Shown here: piece after piece, positions 19,301 to 27,900 of the stretch | Position numbering within the stretch: position 1 is the first letter of the stretch | Layout: each line of letters opens with the position of its first letter | DNA from: Lachnospiraceae bacterium | GTDB lineage: Bacteria; Bacillota; Clostridia; Lachnospirales; Lachnospiraceae | Reading direction: 5' to 3' | Length of the DNA stretch: 64,000 nucleotides | NCBI GenBank assembly: GCA_024691305.1 | Contig: JAILNS010000006.1 | Span: 62,001-126,000 of the forward strand | Made by a program: the position numbers and the translations under genes | The notes under the pieces: model-generated | What the model saw: only the letters and a program-made list of their open reading frames with translations | The model's database searches: none | Told to the model about the DNA's origin: nothing

Positions 19301-20608
19301 CGCTATGATATGTTTATGAACAAAAGGACTCTTTTGGCAACTCTCTCATATATGGATGACACAGATAAGCAACGTATCCGGCAGAAATTCCCGAAGAGTT
19401 TCTACGCACAGCATATCAAGGGAGTGGATGATGCGGATACGATCATGGCAAACAACAGGATCAAGCAGATGCATATGGCCAAAACGCTGTTTATGATGCA
19501 GCTTGGACGGTTTGACAGGATAGAGGAGGATCAGACCGACCTTGACAAAGATATAGCAACTCCTTTTGACGGTCTGATGTCGGAGATCCTGGCTCACGGT
19601 ACACGTACGGGAATATCACTGCCCATGGGCAACAAGCAGCAGCAGGATAAAATGTTCGAATCATGGCAGGGATCTGCTAAGGACGTTATGTATTCAAGAT
19701 TTGCAACTCATGATTTCCACCGTGCCAAAAAGCAGGAGGACGGAAGCCTAAGTAAGTTTACCGAAGTTAAATTAAAGGGCGGAAAGGCTAGTATTAAGGG
19801 CTATATCGGCGGAGACGGTGAGCAGAAACCCTCAAGTTATATGGGTAATTATGGCATGAATCTCGCTTTGGGAGGACTCGGAAAAAAGTTTAACAATGAT
19901 GATGTTACGGATGACCAGGGAAGATTCGGGCATATGTATCAACGTATGATACTCGGAGATGAGAATACCTGTGCGGGACTCCTTGTCGGAATTGAGAATT
20001 CTGCGCCTCATGGAGCTGTCAATATCAGGAAACATTTCGGGGGATATGACGGAACAAGCTGCTTAGGAGAAGTTCACAATTCCAAGGCCAGAAGTCATAA
20101 GATGTCGGCATTTATGACCAGCAAAAAGGGATATGGTAAAGCATACGGCGGACGTACAGTCAATCTGTCCAATATGTCCCCGGATGATTATTCACTTGTC
20201 ATGGACAAGTTCTCGGTGACTTACGGAAGACTCCAGTTTAATGCCAACCGTGATATAAATGCAAATTCCGATCAGTCGGAAGCTAAGCAGAGAGAGGAAC
20301 AGGAACTGGCAAGAACCAGACTGGATAAGTTTAACAGCATACTTGCCGGAAAACATATGAGCGCAGATGAACTTTACGAAGTGTTACGATTCATCGAAGT
20401 TCCCGCAGAGGATGCCAAAAGGATCACGGAAAGCGCAAGAAGCCGGACCGGGGCAGCTTATGGAAAGAATGTGAAATATGAGAAATCAAAATATGAGGTC
20501 ACGAAGGACATAGAGACGAAAGATCGTAAGTATAAAGTTCTTTTTGAAACGACTTCCAAAAAAAACAAGAGAGCAAAAAATGGCAGCAAAAAGGGAGGTA
20601 AGAAATGA
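13367..20608 (+). CDS. 2413-aa giant effector-like protein with papain-like cysteine peptidase
   Basis: A hydrophilic multidomain giant without signal peptide or membrane helix. In order: helical N-terminus (1-800); Glu/Asn/Arg repeat (805-829); a domain at about 925-1080; a Gln-rich linker (1111-1163); a diverged second copy of that domain (about 1185-1336); a papain-like peptidase (about 1345-1560); a hexapeptide EAKKEG/S linker (1668-1721); a helical stretch; and an unassigned Gly/His-rich C-terminal domain (about 2090-2330). The peptidase has QGNDLTCWAC (oxyanion Gln1355, Cys1361, the exact papain spacing), His1509 in AGHYVTIIG and Asn1527 or Asp1529 in YRNTDP. Architecture resembles injected or processed toxins; self-processing at the linkers is possible. 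Its last codon overlaps the next ATG. Function beyond the peptidase is unknown. Confidence 0.65.
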   Translation: MDAYLNKTTAQEELLKNTITQAVGDVESLEDYKIEAPVEYKKEFLFDEINNEETFRNQYNRKLKKGEKGLLVNAPREYDYEDITSATAKHKYFSHAGKKIPIDKQKETWAQAVGKYDKAHSYRFSIDKGAKGTATKNLMLSTLRFTQIQSKKRELFESELKPEMFKSSEIEFDKYKEIIFNLGPNISLISDLDENLKSEPVFDEASIERYRSYLRFFAANPLGAFTEVVNEIIHTPFPEKMLGKDNITQSFDELMQIKDRFKALNDLRKNKVDLKNPNKKSDKVQQIMSQLSPTTLVKSAHAGGNQQDEGEIDNFRFISIMTEALDRDLRCVLKDNGISFSNKMFLAKNQNAVSDGNISKKVYERVKKNLKAADPETQAELKKHNSDYWSRRERTAYDEVKRAESQKNGKPGEGNGEEREKENKTKVDSYNIRRTIDKLKKDSKDKKVNYNHSLGDRLENRASELSGALDDLNKDIEESERVLEEDIVKSSGPLTARINRKIEIFKYKRLLLIERAKGYINAFSHVVQGQELTELGKSVLKDARYYLNEKGEEQYDDTQVVHYSDKTVNGLNRSISSVKAPAITSEKQAVKKLKDLLVLLDTKAQLLLTTVCDKGMKDPDRVLGELNSFRELKLMTDALKNTKLPDGKTVMTKLMSCIPADDKNETEKKIRRTTRRGNFISVYLEDLRMHSIRGMLGGDKLPKDLKFKKAEELDFGNKVTEENKKDILEYFTKKEQVYNYYMLSILKEMEKAESTNDPNTVLEDLLGKAVFSGLKDTKFSKEFMDRLPAAEENEEEIIESLERDREENREENRQENRRENREENHEENRIQPEIDVNEVMREARADRQARREKQEQERLERERRQNKPDLFNVKGNLQEDKESIEQKTKAREKAAKERKEAEFKAAEAKVLDFLNEDDEVIFDEEKFLTNVLFLPTNTADPFEEYENKHGELKGDEADKEYAGRFLELYSELLNSEIEKSVIEQSRQAGKELEGEELKGYTKQARQNVLAEIGALKGKQKKFIFGYIKQLANGAEFEGLDKYIEETGVTIKNPYLRMVLASFAIAWMEIRPEWMRAKLDMNVNEIEKNTQRLDERIRALDSQRKEEPENEQQQQQQANEQHQEQQQQQKANEEHQEQQQQQANEQHQEQQQQQQANEEQQQQQILVGNEEQAHNEIDAAEEKKTFLKNIVNIPMVSMNPKADYEKKYGKIPDKGPNSAFIKYFFGFYEKELKANIRSHVRDELNVIYNRRATDQEVDQNMNLVVPEITENEQAFYREFIQKLTNGNDSRELDRYRDENKDAIETIHGRVLAAFTEAWRATEDAVIAERKLYDDYDKVKKKVGDFVYNGDGYGQPQGNDLTCWACTSAFTANYYADRHKDISGTAKSFEKKPFTKDTYLNLDHAVMNAEVTEKLKTWDDDMKLTVNAAFIKNKISLTGRDENGNNYVMGDIFLKNMSNTALRHTTFSFDKDNPFLKNPETRDMIKTQLLYSIQKELEAANGPISLFRAGHYVTIIGMDEANGRIVYRNTDPTRIDEDCYETADELIEHGRLDITALYHLDNKSKAKIKDEYGIPGDGPLYDEEGKLVTERQFASEEEKDGYLASEENLFHNLGVEFKMNDDKRDFIISQFGSQAVYLPKNLDHLKNVRQNLPGAQKEAQKEGGAQKEIEAKKESEAKKESETKKEGEAKKEGEAKKESEAQKEGEAKKEGEAKKEGEAKKESEAKKTAKSKKKVEKKPKDLIKEFEVIEKDKKYEDFIEEHMDYEEESDKRMIETKFKSYSEKERQALLGKTNAFKERLIRKHNEKKHGGISQKEGMAEPGAFDLFLAGYAEKEAEYDTFNFNEKARTGWLLDKNEFVALGKLLRKDGEELKSVISANEESSLKDINDSIVRIRKGDYSRYNHLPTFLKEYYGHKLVNDTFKNFESYKKDGTFPDPEDPKVMVNLDRMSRNPVFRGAINMLIERRPTNMAGESQLKTLKRYDMFMNKRTLLATLSYMDDTDKQRIRQKFPKSFYAQHIKGVDDADTIMANNRIKQMHMAKTLFMMQLGRFDRIEEDQTDLDKDIATPFDGLMSEILAHGTRTGISLPMGNKQQQDKMFESWQGSAKDVMYSRFATHDFHRAKKQEDGSLSKFTEVKLKGGKASIKGYIGGDGEQKPSSYMGNYGMNLALGGLGKKFNNDDVTDDQGRFGHMYQRMILGDENTCAGLLVGIENSAPHGAVNIRKHFGGYDGTSCLGEVHNSKARSHKMSAFMTSKKGYGKAYGGRTVNLSNMSPDDYSLVMDKFSVTYGRLQFNANRDINANSDQSEAKQREEQELARTRLDKFNSILAGKHMSADELYEVLRFIEVPAEDAKRITESARSRTGAAYGKNVKYEKSKYEVTKDIETKDRKYKVLFETTSKKNKRAKNGSKKGGKK
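15779..15853 (+). repeat. Coding repeat, Glu-Glu-Asn-Arg tetrapeptides
   Basis: About six near-identical 12-base units encode R-E-E-N-type tetrapeptides (variants QENR, RENR, EENH) at residues 805-829 of the giant peptidase protein. The stretch probably forms a charged helix or linker. It is in frame and expandable by slippage. Confidence 0.85.
16697..16855 (+). repeat. Coding repeat, Gln-rich QQQQQ-ANE-QHQE blocks
   Basis: Four blocks of five or six Gln codons (CAG/CAA) are separated by ANEQHQE, KANEEHQE or ANEE. They encode residues 1111-1163 of the giant protein. The region links two copies of an internally duplicated domain. Mixed CAG/CAA use suggests selection for the polyglutamine sequence rather than simple triplet expansion. 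Confidence 0.9.
18368..18529 (+). repeat. Coding repeat, nine 18-bp units encoding EAKKEG/S
   Basis: Exactly nine consecutive 18-base units of the form GAA-GCT-AAA-AAA-GAA-GGC/AGC encode the hexapeptide E-A/T-K/Q-K-E-G/S at residues 1668-1721. Related but irregular units flank it. The highly charged sequence separates the peptidase from the C-terminal domain and probably acts as an extended linker. Its long open frames on the opposite strand are a by-product of the repeat. Confidence 0.92.
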
Positions 20609-21189
20609 TACCTGTTTCCATAGGCAGGCTGAATAAAGATGATGATGAACAGACCGGAGTGATCGCCGGTTTTATGCCTGACGAGGTGATCGAAGATCCC
20701 GACAGCGATATACTTGTCGCATATACGGAAGAAGGTATTCCTGTAGGCGCCATGGCTTTGGTGACAGAGGGTGATGATTTAAGGGTCGAGTGGATGGAGG
20801 TTCCCTCCGGACTTCGCGGAAACGGTATAGGAAGCGTTATGATCCAGGCACTCACCGGAGTTATGGAAGGCGATGAGAACGGACCGGGGCTTATAGTCTG
20901 GTTTGATGCTTCCAACGAGGGATTCAGGGCATTCTTAGATCATACGGGAGTGTTTGAACTGGATGATGAGTATGACTATATTTATGAAGAGAACGATCAG
21001 GGGGAGGAAGACGGTATCCGCATAGCAGTATGGAACCGGGATACTGTCACAGGATTGGAAGCCGCTGCAGCTGATGAAGAATTTCTTCCCGAGGAGTCAT
21101 CCGGCGGATATGAATATGCTGAAGAATATGATACCGAATTTATGGAACTGTTTGACGAAGCATCCGTGCTAAACGATTCGGAGGAGTAA
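20605..21189 (+). CDS. GNAT-fold protein C, small acetyltransferase with acidic tail
   Basis: A 194-residue protein with a single GNAT domain. Motif A is intact: VEWMEVPSGLRGNGIGSVMI, with the canonical RGNGIG loop. After about residue 125 the chain becomes strongly acidic and Tyr-rich (runs such as YEYAEEYDTEF). The start codon overlaps the stop of the giant peptidase protein (ATGA) with a GGGAGG ribosome site inside that gene, so the two are translationally coupled. Of the island's GNATs this one and protein D look most likely to be catalytically active. A role in acetylating, activating or neutralising the giant protein is an inference from coupling. Confidence 0.75.
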   Translation: MIPVSIGRLNKDDDEQTGVIAGFMPDEVIEDPDSDILVAYTEEGIPVGAMALVTEGDDLRVEWMEVPSGLRGNGIGSVMIQALTGVMEGDENGPGLIVWFDASNEGFRAFLDHTGVFELDDEYDYIYEENDQGEEDGIRIAVWNRDTVTGLEAAAADEEFLPEESSGGYEYAEEYDTEFMELFDEASVLNDSEE

Positions 21190-21192
21190 AAC

Positions 21193-22998
21193 TTGAAAAA
21201 AACACGCAAAAAAAGAATGTCAAGCATATTTTGGCAATTTCAAAGACCTTTTCTGGTCTTTTTGGTGGTCACATTTTTACTTTCTACGATCATAAGTGTT
21301 GTGCTCATCACTACGATCAGTTCAGAGGAATCGATGAGACATGCATCCAACCAGGCTCAGACCGCAGTTGCCGATCTTGAGAGATATGCTGCGATCGAAG
21401 AACTGGTAGAATACTGGTTTGAGCACAGGGATGACATGGAACTTATCTACGATGAAAACCGTATCGATAAACTTGAGCAGGAGTTCAGGACCGATCATCC
21501 CGAGATAGGAAGTTATAATGACCTTACCGGCGAGGCTTTTTGTGCGCTTTCAGACGAAGAACAGCTTAAATATGCACAGGTATGTTACGGCAGGCTGTCA
21601 TTGTCTTTTGACCGTATAAAGAATAGCTTTTCACCCCTTTATCTGTTTATGTTCGTGGTTCGTGACGATACGATATATTTTATCGTGACCGGTACCAAAA
21701 AAGGGGAACTTCGGATCTCACAGGGCGGAGATATATTTGAATTGGGAGTTACCGCCCCGTACATCCCCGGAGAATGGACTGAACTGGATGCAATCTTAAA
21801 TGGTGGCGAAAGTGATAAAAATACGGATTTTATCGTTGACCTTGACAGTACGCGTCAGGGTGCAATGGCAACAAGACCCGTTAATGTAAATGGTAAAATG
21901 GTCGCATTTGTGTCAGCTTCGGAATCGTTTGCAAGTCTGCTCCATAAGGGACTCGGTATTGCCTTATATATGCTGGTTTTAATGCTTGTCTTTTTTGTGA
22001 TAATGGAGATCAGAGTTACCAGGGTATTAAAGAAGAATGTTGTGGGTCCGATCGGTAAGGAAACCAAGGCAGTTCTCGGATATATGGAAAAGAAGAACAG
22101 TGAAAGTACGGTGAAAGAACTCTCGGAGATCAAACCCGGGAATGAACTTGAAACACTGGCAGACAGTTTTTCGTCAATGATCACCGAACTGGATCAGCAT
22201 ATAGAAAATATACGTACCATTACTGCAGAAAAGGAACGTATAGGTGCTGAGCTTTCCGTGGCAAAGCAGATACAGGCCGATATGCTGCCGAGTGTATTCC
22301 CTCCGTATCCCGACAGAAAAGAGTTTGAACTGTATGCCTCTATGGATCCTGCAAAGGAAGTAGGGGGAGACTTTTATGATTTCTTTTTTACAGATGAGGA
22401 TCATCTGGTCCTGGTCATCGGTGACGTGTCGGGTAAAGGAATTCCTGCTGCACTGTTTATGGCAATATCGAAAAATACGATCAAAAACAAGGCAATGACG
22501 GGATGTCGTCCCGGAGAGGTTCTTGATTACACAAACAATGCGCTTTCCGACGGAAATGAGCAATATATGTTTGTGACGATCTGGATTGCCAAGATAGAAT
22601 TGAGTACAGGCCATGTCATAACGGCAAACGGCGGTCATGAACATCCTTATATAAGGCGTGCCGGCGGACAATTTGAAATAGATGAATATGAGCATGACAG
22701 TGTCCTTGGTATTTTGCCCGATTCGGATCCTTATACCGAGAAAGAGTATGACCTAAAACCGGGCGATGCACTCTTTGTATATACCGACGGAGTTCCGGAA
22801 GCCCAGAATGCGGAGGAAAACTTCTTTGGTATGGACAGGCTTGAACAGACATTAAATATAAACCCCGGTGCTTCCGCAGAAGAACTGGTGAACAATATGA
22901 AATCTGCCGTGGAAGAGTTTGAAGGTGGTGTTAGCAGATTCGATGATACGACTATAATGTGTTTTACTTACGCGGGACCGAAAGGAAATGACATATGA
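21193..22998 (+). CDS. Membrane SpoIIE/RsbU-type PP2C serine phosphatase
   Basis: A TTG start with GGAGGAG upstream. Membrane segments lie at about residues 18-40 and 255-277 around an extracellular sensor domain, followed by a HAMP-like linker and coiled coil (280-365) and a complete SpoIIE-type PP2C domain (375-598). Its metal-binding motifs are KEVGGDFYDFF, IGDVSGKGIP, YTDGVPEA and DDTTIMCF. Such phosphatases dephosphorylate STAS-domain anti-anti-sigma factors in partner-switching pathways. A STAS protein is encoded at 62060 in this window, although 39 kb away. Position within the effector-like operon suggests it senses an envelope signal and tunes expression or assembly (inference). Confidence 0.88.
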   Translation: MKKTRKKRMSSIFWQFQRPFLVFLVVTFLLSTIISVVLITTISSEESMRHASNQAQTAVADLERYAAIEELVEYWFEHRDDMELIYDENRIDKLEQEFRTDHPEIGSYNDLTGEAFCALSDEEQLKYAQVCYGRLSLSFDRIKNSFSPLYLFMFVVRDDTIYFIVTGTKKGELRISQGGDIFELGVTAPYIPGEWTELDAILNGGESDKNTDFIVDLDSTRQGAMATRPVNVNGKMVAFVSASESFASLLHKGLGIALYMLVLMLVFFVIMEIRVTRVLKKNVVGPIGKETKAVLGYMEKKNSESTVKELSEIKPGNELETLADSFSSMITELDQHIENIRTITAEKERIGAELSVAKQIQADMLPSVFPPYPDRKEFELYASMDPAKEVGGDFYDFFFTDEDHLVLVIGDVSGKGIPAALFMAISKNTIKNKAMTGCRPGEVLDYTNNALSDGNEQYMFVTIWIAKIELSTGHVITANGGHEHPYIRRAGGQFEIDEYEHDSVLGILPDSDPYTEKEYDLKPGDALFVYTDGVPEAQNAEENFFGMDRLEQTLNINPGASAEELVNNMKSAVEEFEGGVSRFDDTTIMCFTYAGPKGNDI

Positions 22999-24263
22999 AA
23001 AATGTTATAGTGAGAAACGAATTCAGGTATTCCTCATGGGATACGTTTCATCATGTGATGCGTCTTACAGTATCCATGGTAAGCAGTGTTGATGCGGATG
23101 CATTAAATGAAGCAACACAGGAAGCGGCAGAAAGATTCCCATATTTTTGCTGTAAGATCGTACAAAACGGAGCGGATTATGACATATGTCATAATGACGC
23201 TCCGATACCTTTTTCTCCGGAAGGAGACACGATAAAGCTTGGAAGCAGTGAGGCCAACGGACATTTTCTTGCGGTAGGATGTAAGGATAATAAGATATTT
23301 TTTGATATATATCATAATATGACAGACGCCAAGGGTGTTACGGAGTGGGCCAAGTGTGTTGTCTATCTGTATTTGATCAAAACGGCGGATGCAGATCTTA
23401 GTCCCGAGAATATACGTATACCCGGACAGGATTTTTTGCCCGGAGAAATAGATGATCCCTATGAAAAAATGGATCTTGAACATGCAACTTCTCCTTTTTA
23501 TATAGCGAAGACTTCGAGAGCTTTTTTGCCGGATCATAAGTATGCTACCGATTCCAAAAGGGCCAATTATACGATCAAAGCATCTGTGAAGGATACGATG
23601 AAGTTAGCCAAAAGCCAGGACGGAAGTCCCGTGGTGGTACTGTCATACTTTGTAAAGGAAATGCTCAAAAAATTATACCCTGATATGAACGGACTTCCGG
23701 TCGTTTGCGGTATACCGCATTCTGTCAGGGAACTTGCGGCCGGAGAAGCTAATTACCATAATCAGGTGATCGAGCTTTCACTTATATATGATGAGAAAAT
23801 GGACTCTTTGTCCATGGATAAGCAGTTTACCTGCAGCAGAGGACGTCTTATCCTTCAGGGAGACAGTGATAATGTGTTGTACAGACTCAGGGAAAGAGCT
23901 CTCTTTAATGAGTCGCTCGAAGAGATTCCCGAGCATTCGAAGCGCAGACAGATATATAAAGACAATGCACGACTGATAATAGATAATCCTGAGACGGCTG
24001 CGGTAAGTTACGTGGGACAGATAAAGTGGGGAAGTACAGAAAAATATATAGAAAGGATAACCATTCACAGCAGTGCGCTTGCGGCTCCCATACTTATGGG
24101 GATATTTCCGTTAAACGGATGGTTTAATATCACGGTCATGCTCGACCAGACGGCAGATATACTTATACATACACTGGTCGATACGTTGAATGAGAACGGA
24201 ATAGAAACAGAATACGGATACAGATTTGATGATGATCTGTGCACCATAGAATTCCCTTATTAG
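22995..24263 (+). CDS. Condensation/chloramphenicol-acetyltransferase-fold protein
   Basis: A 422-residue protein with the two-lobed CAT-like fold of condensation domains and alcohol acyltransferases. The catalytic HxxxD motif is present as YHNMTDAKG, and the N-terminal segment (FHHVMRLTVSM, then VDADALNEATQEA) matches the usual opening strand and helix of this superfamily. No carrier-protein or adenylation domain is nearby, so non-ribosomal peptide synthesis is unlikely; a stand-alone acyltransferase using CoA substrates is more plausible. It overlaps the PP2C gene by 4 bases. It is the last gene before a T-rich gap and the second shared promoter element. Its substrate is unknown; modification of a cell-surface polymer or of an effector is possible. 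Confidence 0.7.
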   Translation: MKNVIVRNEFRYSSWDTFHHVMRLTVSMVSSVDADALNEATQEAAERFPYFCCKIVQNGADYDICHNDAPIPFSPEGDTIKLGSSEANGHFLAVGCKDNKIFFDIYHNMTDAKGVTEWAKCVVYLYLIKTADADLSPENIRIPGQDFLPGEIDDPYEKMDLEHATSPFYIAKTSRAFLPDHKYATDSKRANYTIKASVKDTMKLAKSQDGSPVVVLSYFVKEMLKKLYPDMNGLPVVCGIPHSVRELAAGEANYHNQVIELSLIYDEKMDSLSMDKQFTCSRGRLILQGDSDNVLYRLRERALFNESLEEIPEHSKRRQIYKDNARLIIDNPETAAVSYVGQIKWGSTEKYIERITIHSSALAAPILMGIFPLNGWFNITVMLDQTADILIHTLVDTLNENGIETEYGYRFDDDLCTIEFPY

Positions 24264-24304
24264 ACTTTGTGCCAGAATTTTTGATTTTTTCATATTTTTT
24301 TTTT

Positions 24305-24330
24305 CCGGCTTTGATTCTTTTGCGTATAAA
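24305..24330 (+). promoter_or_regulatory. Shared promoter-like element, copy 2
   Basis: CC-G-GCTTT, ten bases, then CGTATAAA: a gap-free 19/26 match to copy 1 at 8177-8202. It ends 22 bases before the ATG of the YbjN-like gene, with a strong CGGAGG ribosome site between. TGCGTATAAA also reads as an extended -10. It probably starts transcription of the second effector-like unit (24353-28858). Confidence 0.5.
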
Positions 24331-24352
24331 CAGATAACGGAGGTTAATAAAA

Positions 24353-24892
24353 ATGAGTGATAAGAAAATGAACTTGCTTGAGGCTTTGGCTAAAGAACTT
24401 AATGAGGCGGAGGACATTGAGCAGGCTTCCGTATTTACAAAAGAAGAATTAAATGCTCCCGCTGATGTTGTGAGATGCCAGCTTAACGAGATGGGAGCTG
24501 ATATGCTTTACCTTCTCGGTGAGTTTTACTTTTTACCATTTGAAGAAGAGGAAGTATATTATTTCAGTACAGCTATCACCGTATATGATGAACTGCCTGA
24601 AGAAGCAGCGATCCTTATGGGGGTGGCCGCTTCAAAACTTGATTATCTGTTACCCTGCGGTGCTTTTACTTTAAGCGGTGACGGAAGCACACTTGTTTAC
24701 AGATATACTGCTCAGCTCATGGCTGATGAGAGTGAAGATAAACTGATCCAAAAGATGCTTACTGCAGTCGATGCAGCTATTTTGACCGTCGATAAATTCG
24801 AAGGATTTCTTATGCTTGTCGCTGAGGGAGAACTTACACCCGAAGAAATGATGGATGTTGTCATGGGCAAACGCGACAGCTCAGAGGACTAA
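24353..24892 (+). CDS. YbjN/type III chaperone-like small acidic protein
   Basis: A 179-residue acidic protein with no membrane segment. The alternating pattern, with a first helix (NLLEALAKELNEAE), strands around YFSTAITVYD, GAFTLSGDGSTLVYRY and a long final helix over KMLTAVDAAILTVDKF, resembles YbjN and class I secretion-chaperone folds. It is the first gene of its unit and is followed after 14 bases, with an AGGAGGTG site in between, by the 1042-aa effector-like protein. A chaperone paired directly with its client is typical for secretion substrates, so a cargo-chaperone role is proposed. The fold assignment is by pattern only; a structural prediction would decide it. Confidence 0.5.
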   Translation: MSDKKMNLLEALAKELNEAEDIEQASVFTKEELNAPADVVRCQLNEMGADMLYLLGEFYFLPFEEEEVYYFSTAITVYDELPEEAAILMGVAASKLDYLLPCGAFTLSGDGSTLVYRYTAQLMADESEDKLIQKMLTAVDAAILTVDKFEGFLMLVAEGELTPEEMMDVVMGKRDSSED

Positions 24893-24906
24893 GGAGGTGC
24901 TTTGAA

Positions 24907-27900
24907 ATGCCGGGACCGGGAAGACAGGCGGATGGTAATATAGAGATCAAACGCAGCTATTCAGCTGGAAATATAATACAGACAAATACAACTCAAAATG
25001 ATGTAAATCAGAATAATATAAATCAGAATAATATAAACCAAAATCAGGATATCAGACAAAATATCCCGAATCCCAATATTTTGAATAACCGGGAGCAGGA
25101 GCAGGTCCAGGTCCGGGATCAGATCATTGCAGATAATGAGGTACATGCTGACGATGAGACCAGGATAATAGCTAATATTGATAAGGCTGTTGAAAAACAT
25201 GTGATCAGAGATGGGAGCATCGAAAACATAAAACAACCCAGTGAAAAAGACATCCTGAAGGCACACATTAAGGTTGATATTCCTTATGAACAGGGCGAGA
25301 AAAAGAGAACTCAAAGACTCGCAGAGGCCAACAAATCATATGGCTTGCAGCAAACTCTCCTTAATAAAGCTGAAAACGCAAAAGAAGTCGATGAGGAGAA
25401 AATCGGAAATATGGTAGCTGCTCTTGAAAATGCCGATCTTAATGCCTATATAAAGAGCAACGAAAAAGAAAGCATAGAAGACTTTTATATTAATAATTAT
25501 GACAAGGTCAGAGGCGCTCTGGGCTATCTTGATTCATACAAAAGAAATATAGAGTCAAAAAAACTGAAAATGAATGAGCTGGATGATAAACAGAAGAAAA
25601 AACTCAAAGAATCTGAGGCTCATTTAAAAGCACTTACGGATATAAAGGAATATTATGATGCTGTGCAGGGATATATACTGAACAAGTACTATGCACTCCT
25701 TCCCAAAAACAAGATCCGTTCGCTTACATATGAAGAACTGATTATAAGGCTTGACCAGCAGTACAAGAATGATCCTCTAAATCCTGATCTGATCGCATTC
25801 TATCAGAATCTGATCCGCATGAGGAATTTTGAAGATGCGAACTTTAAAGACGGTGAGGAAATAGAAAAACATTATCTTGAAGCAACTAAAGCAGAGCCTG
25901 AATTTAATGATACAAGGGATTTAAAAGATGAGATAAAGAAGATAACTAAAGATTATGCAAAGCTTCGAGACCTCATGAAAAGAAGAAAGATGTATTCACA
26001 GGCTGAAAAGCAGATGTATGTGAAAGATTTTTACACAGTTTACGGCAGAGACATCGAAGCATACGCCGGTAAATACGAACCGGAAGAATTTTCGAATGAT
26101 TTCAGGCTTATGTATGCTGAATATCAGCTGAACAAAACCAAAGAAGACAAGTCTGCGGATGAATCCGCAAAAGCTGTACAGGATGGTATTACCGAAGATG
26201 AGAAGCTTCTTCAGCAGGGAGAATACGCTACACAAAATCACCTTATCTTCAGCGAAGGACAGAAGGCATCCATGAGCGCACTTAACGGGCTGATCTTAAG
26301 GAGAGCATTAAGATCTACCCACAAGAAAGAAAACTTTGCACATTACTATTTGCATTCACCTTTTGAACAGCAGTTGCTAACAATGTATCTGATCGAAAAC
26401 GGAAAGCAGTCACAGGCGACTATGGCTGATGTGATCAATGCATTGGACGGTTATGTACCTGATTATGATAAGATCCATAAGGCAATCTCGACCTTCTGTA
26501 ATAATACCAATTGGGAAGTGGTTTCATCTGCTGTTAATACCGCAAAATCACTCGGAACCGGGATCGTCGAATATGAGGAACTCATATCGGAAACCAAAAC
26601 AAAATCCGATGAGATAGAAAATGCCAAAAAAGAGAAGAAGGACAGTCAGACCCGGTCAGAATTGCTGGTTGACCAGATAGTCAATCATGGTGATATGATA
26701 AGGGTTTTATACGGCGCTGCAGGTCTTAGACCCGATATGCCGATGGATATGGCCGGGGATCCGGTGATCAGACAGAAGATCAAAGATGAACACTCCAAGA
26801 TAGTGGAGATTGCAAGACAATTGGATGATATGATCAAAAAGGATCCAAATCTTAAACTCCGTGATGCCGAGTATAAAGATCAAAACCAGGCGAAGGTTTC
26901 CAAGAAGGCCAAAGCACAGAGTAAGACGGATACGGTGCTTGACTATATGGGCAAAGCTAAAGATGTTATGGGGATCGGCAAAAATATTGCCGATGCGGGA
27001 GTAAGTGCTCCGGCAATCTTTATTGATAAGGTAAATGAATTCCAGGGCAAAACCAGTATGTTTACTTCCATAAGCACCATGTATCTGGGGGCACAGTCTT
27101 TACTCGCACTGGTAGCCAGTATACGCGGAACGGTTAAAATGTGGGATAAGTTGGGTACTCTGTCGATCGCGGATACCGGTGCACAGACTTTATCCAATGT
27201 TGGCGGTATCGTCGGTAACTCTCAAAAGGTTTCTACCGGTATCATCGAGGTCCTGGACAAGACAGGAGTGGTAGATAAGACCCTGGGAGCAACTGCTGAT
27301 GCGAGCAAGGTACTTGGGTATATCGGAGTAGGTGCCGGAAGTATCACACTTATTGCCGGAGGTATACAGCTTGGAAGGAGTATCAGTTCAGGTAATGATA
27401 TCAAGAGAGCTAAAAAAAGCCTGAATGATAAAACCGGAGAATACACGGCTGATGAGAAGAAACTGTCGCGATTCTTAAGAAATCAGGAGAGAGCTGTTTC
27501 AAATGATGAGATAAGTGCAGGCGTCAATATTCTTGTCGGATCATCGATCCTTATAAAGTCGGTGATCGGTGCAGCAAGTCTCGCGGCAGGACCTTTGGGG
27601 CTTATCGCAGGCCTGGTTGCCGCATCAACCGGATTGTTATATGGACTTTACGCGGGCAAAAAGCTCAGACATAATAAGCGTAAGGAAGCGGTGGATGAAT
27701 ATCTGCAGGTCGATAGGATCATGCTTGATATGAAGAATAAGAAGGGCCCCTGGAATACTATGAATGATAAGGACCTCAGGTATTACACCAGAAAGAAGGT
27801 CCTTGGAATGCTCGGTTATGCGAACTATAAAGAGTGCTATAAACATATATGCACCGAGTTTGCACAGCTCTTGTACAATAAAGTTCTGGCCCCCGATGTT

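Noticed and set aside
21193..22998. The phosphatase as sporulation SpoIIE itself
   Set aside because: SpoIIE has about ten membrane helices; this protein has two helices, an extracellular sensor and a HAMP-like linker, as in RsbU/P-type regulators.
24264..24304. T-rich stretch after the condensation-fold gene as an intrinsic terminator
   Set aside because: There are long T-runs but no GC-rich hairpin before them, so termination cannot be supported by eye.
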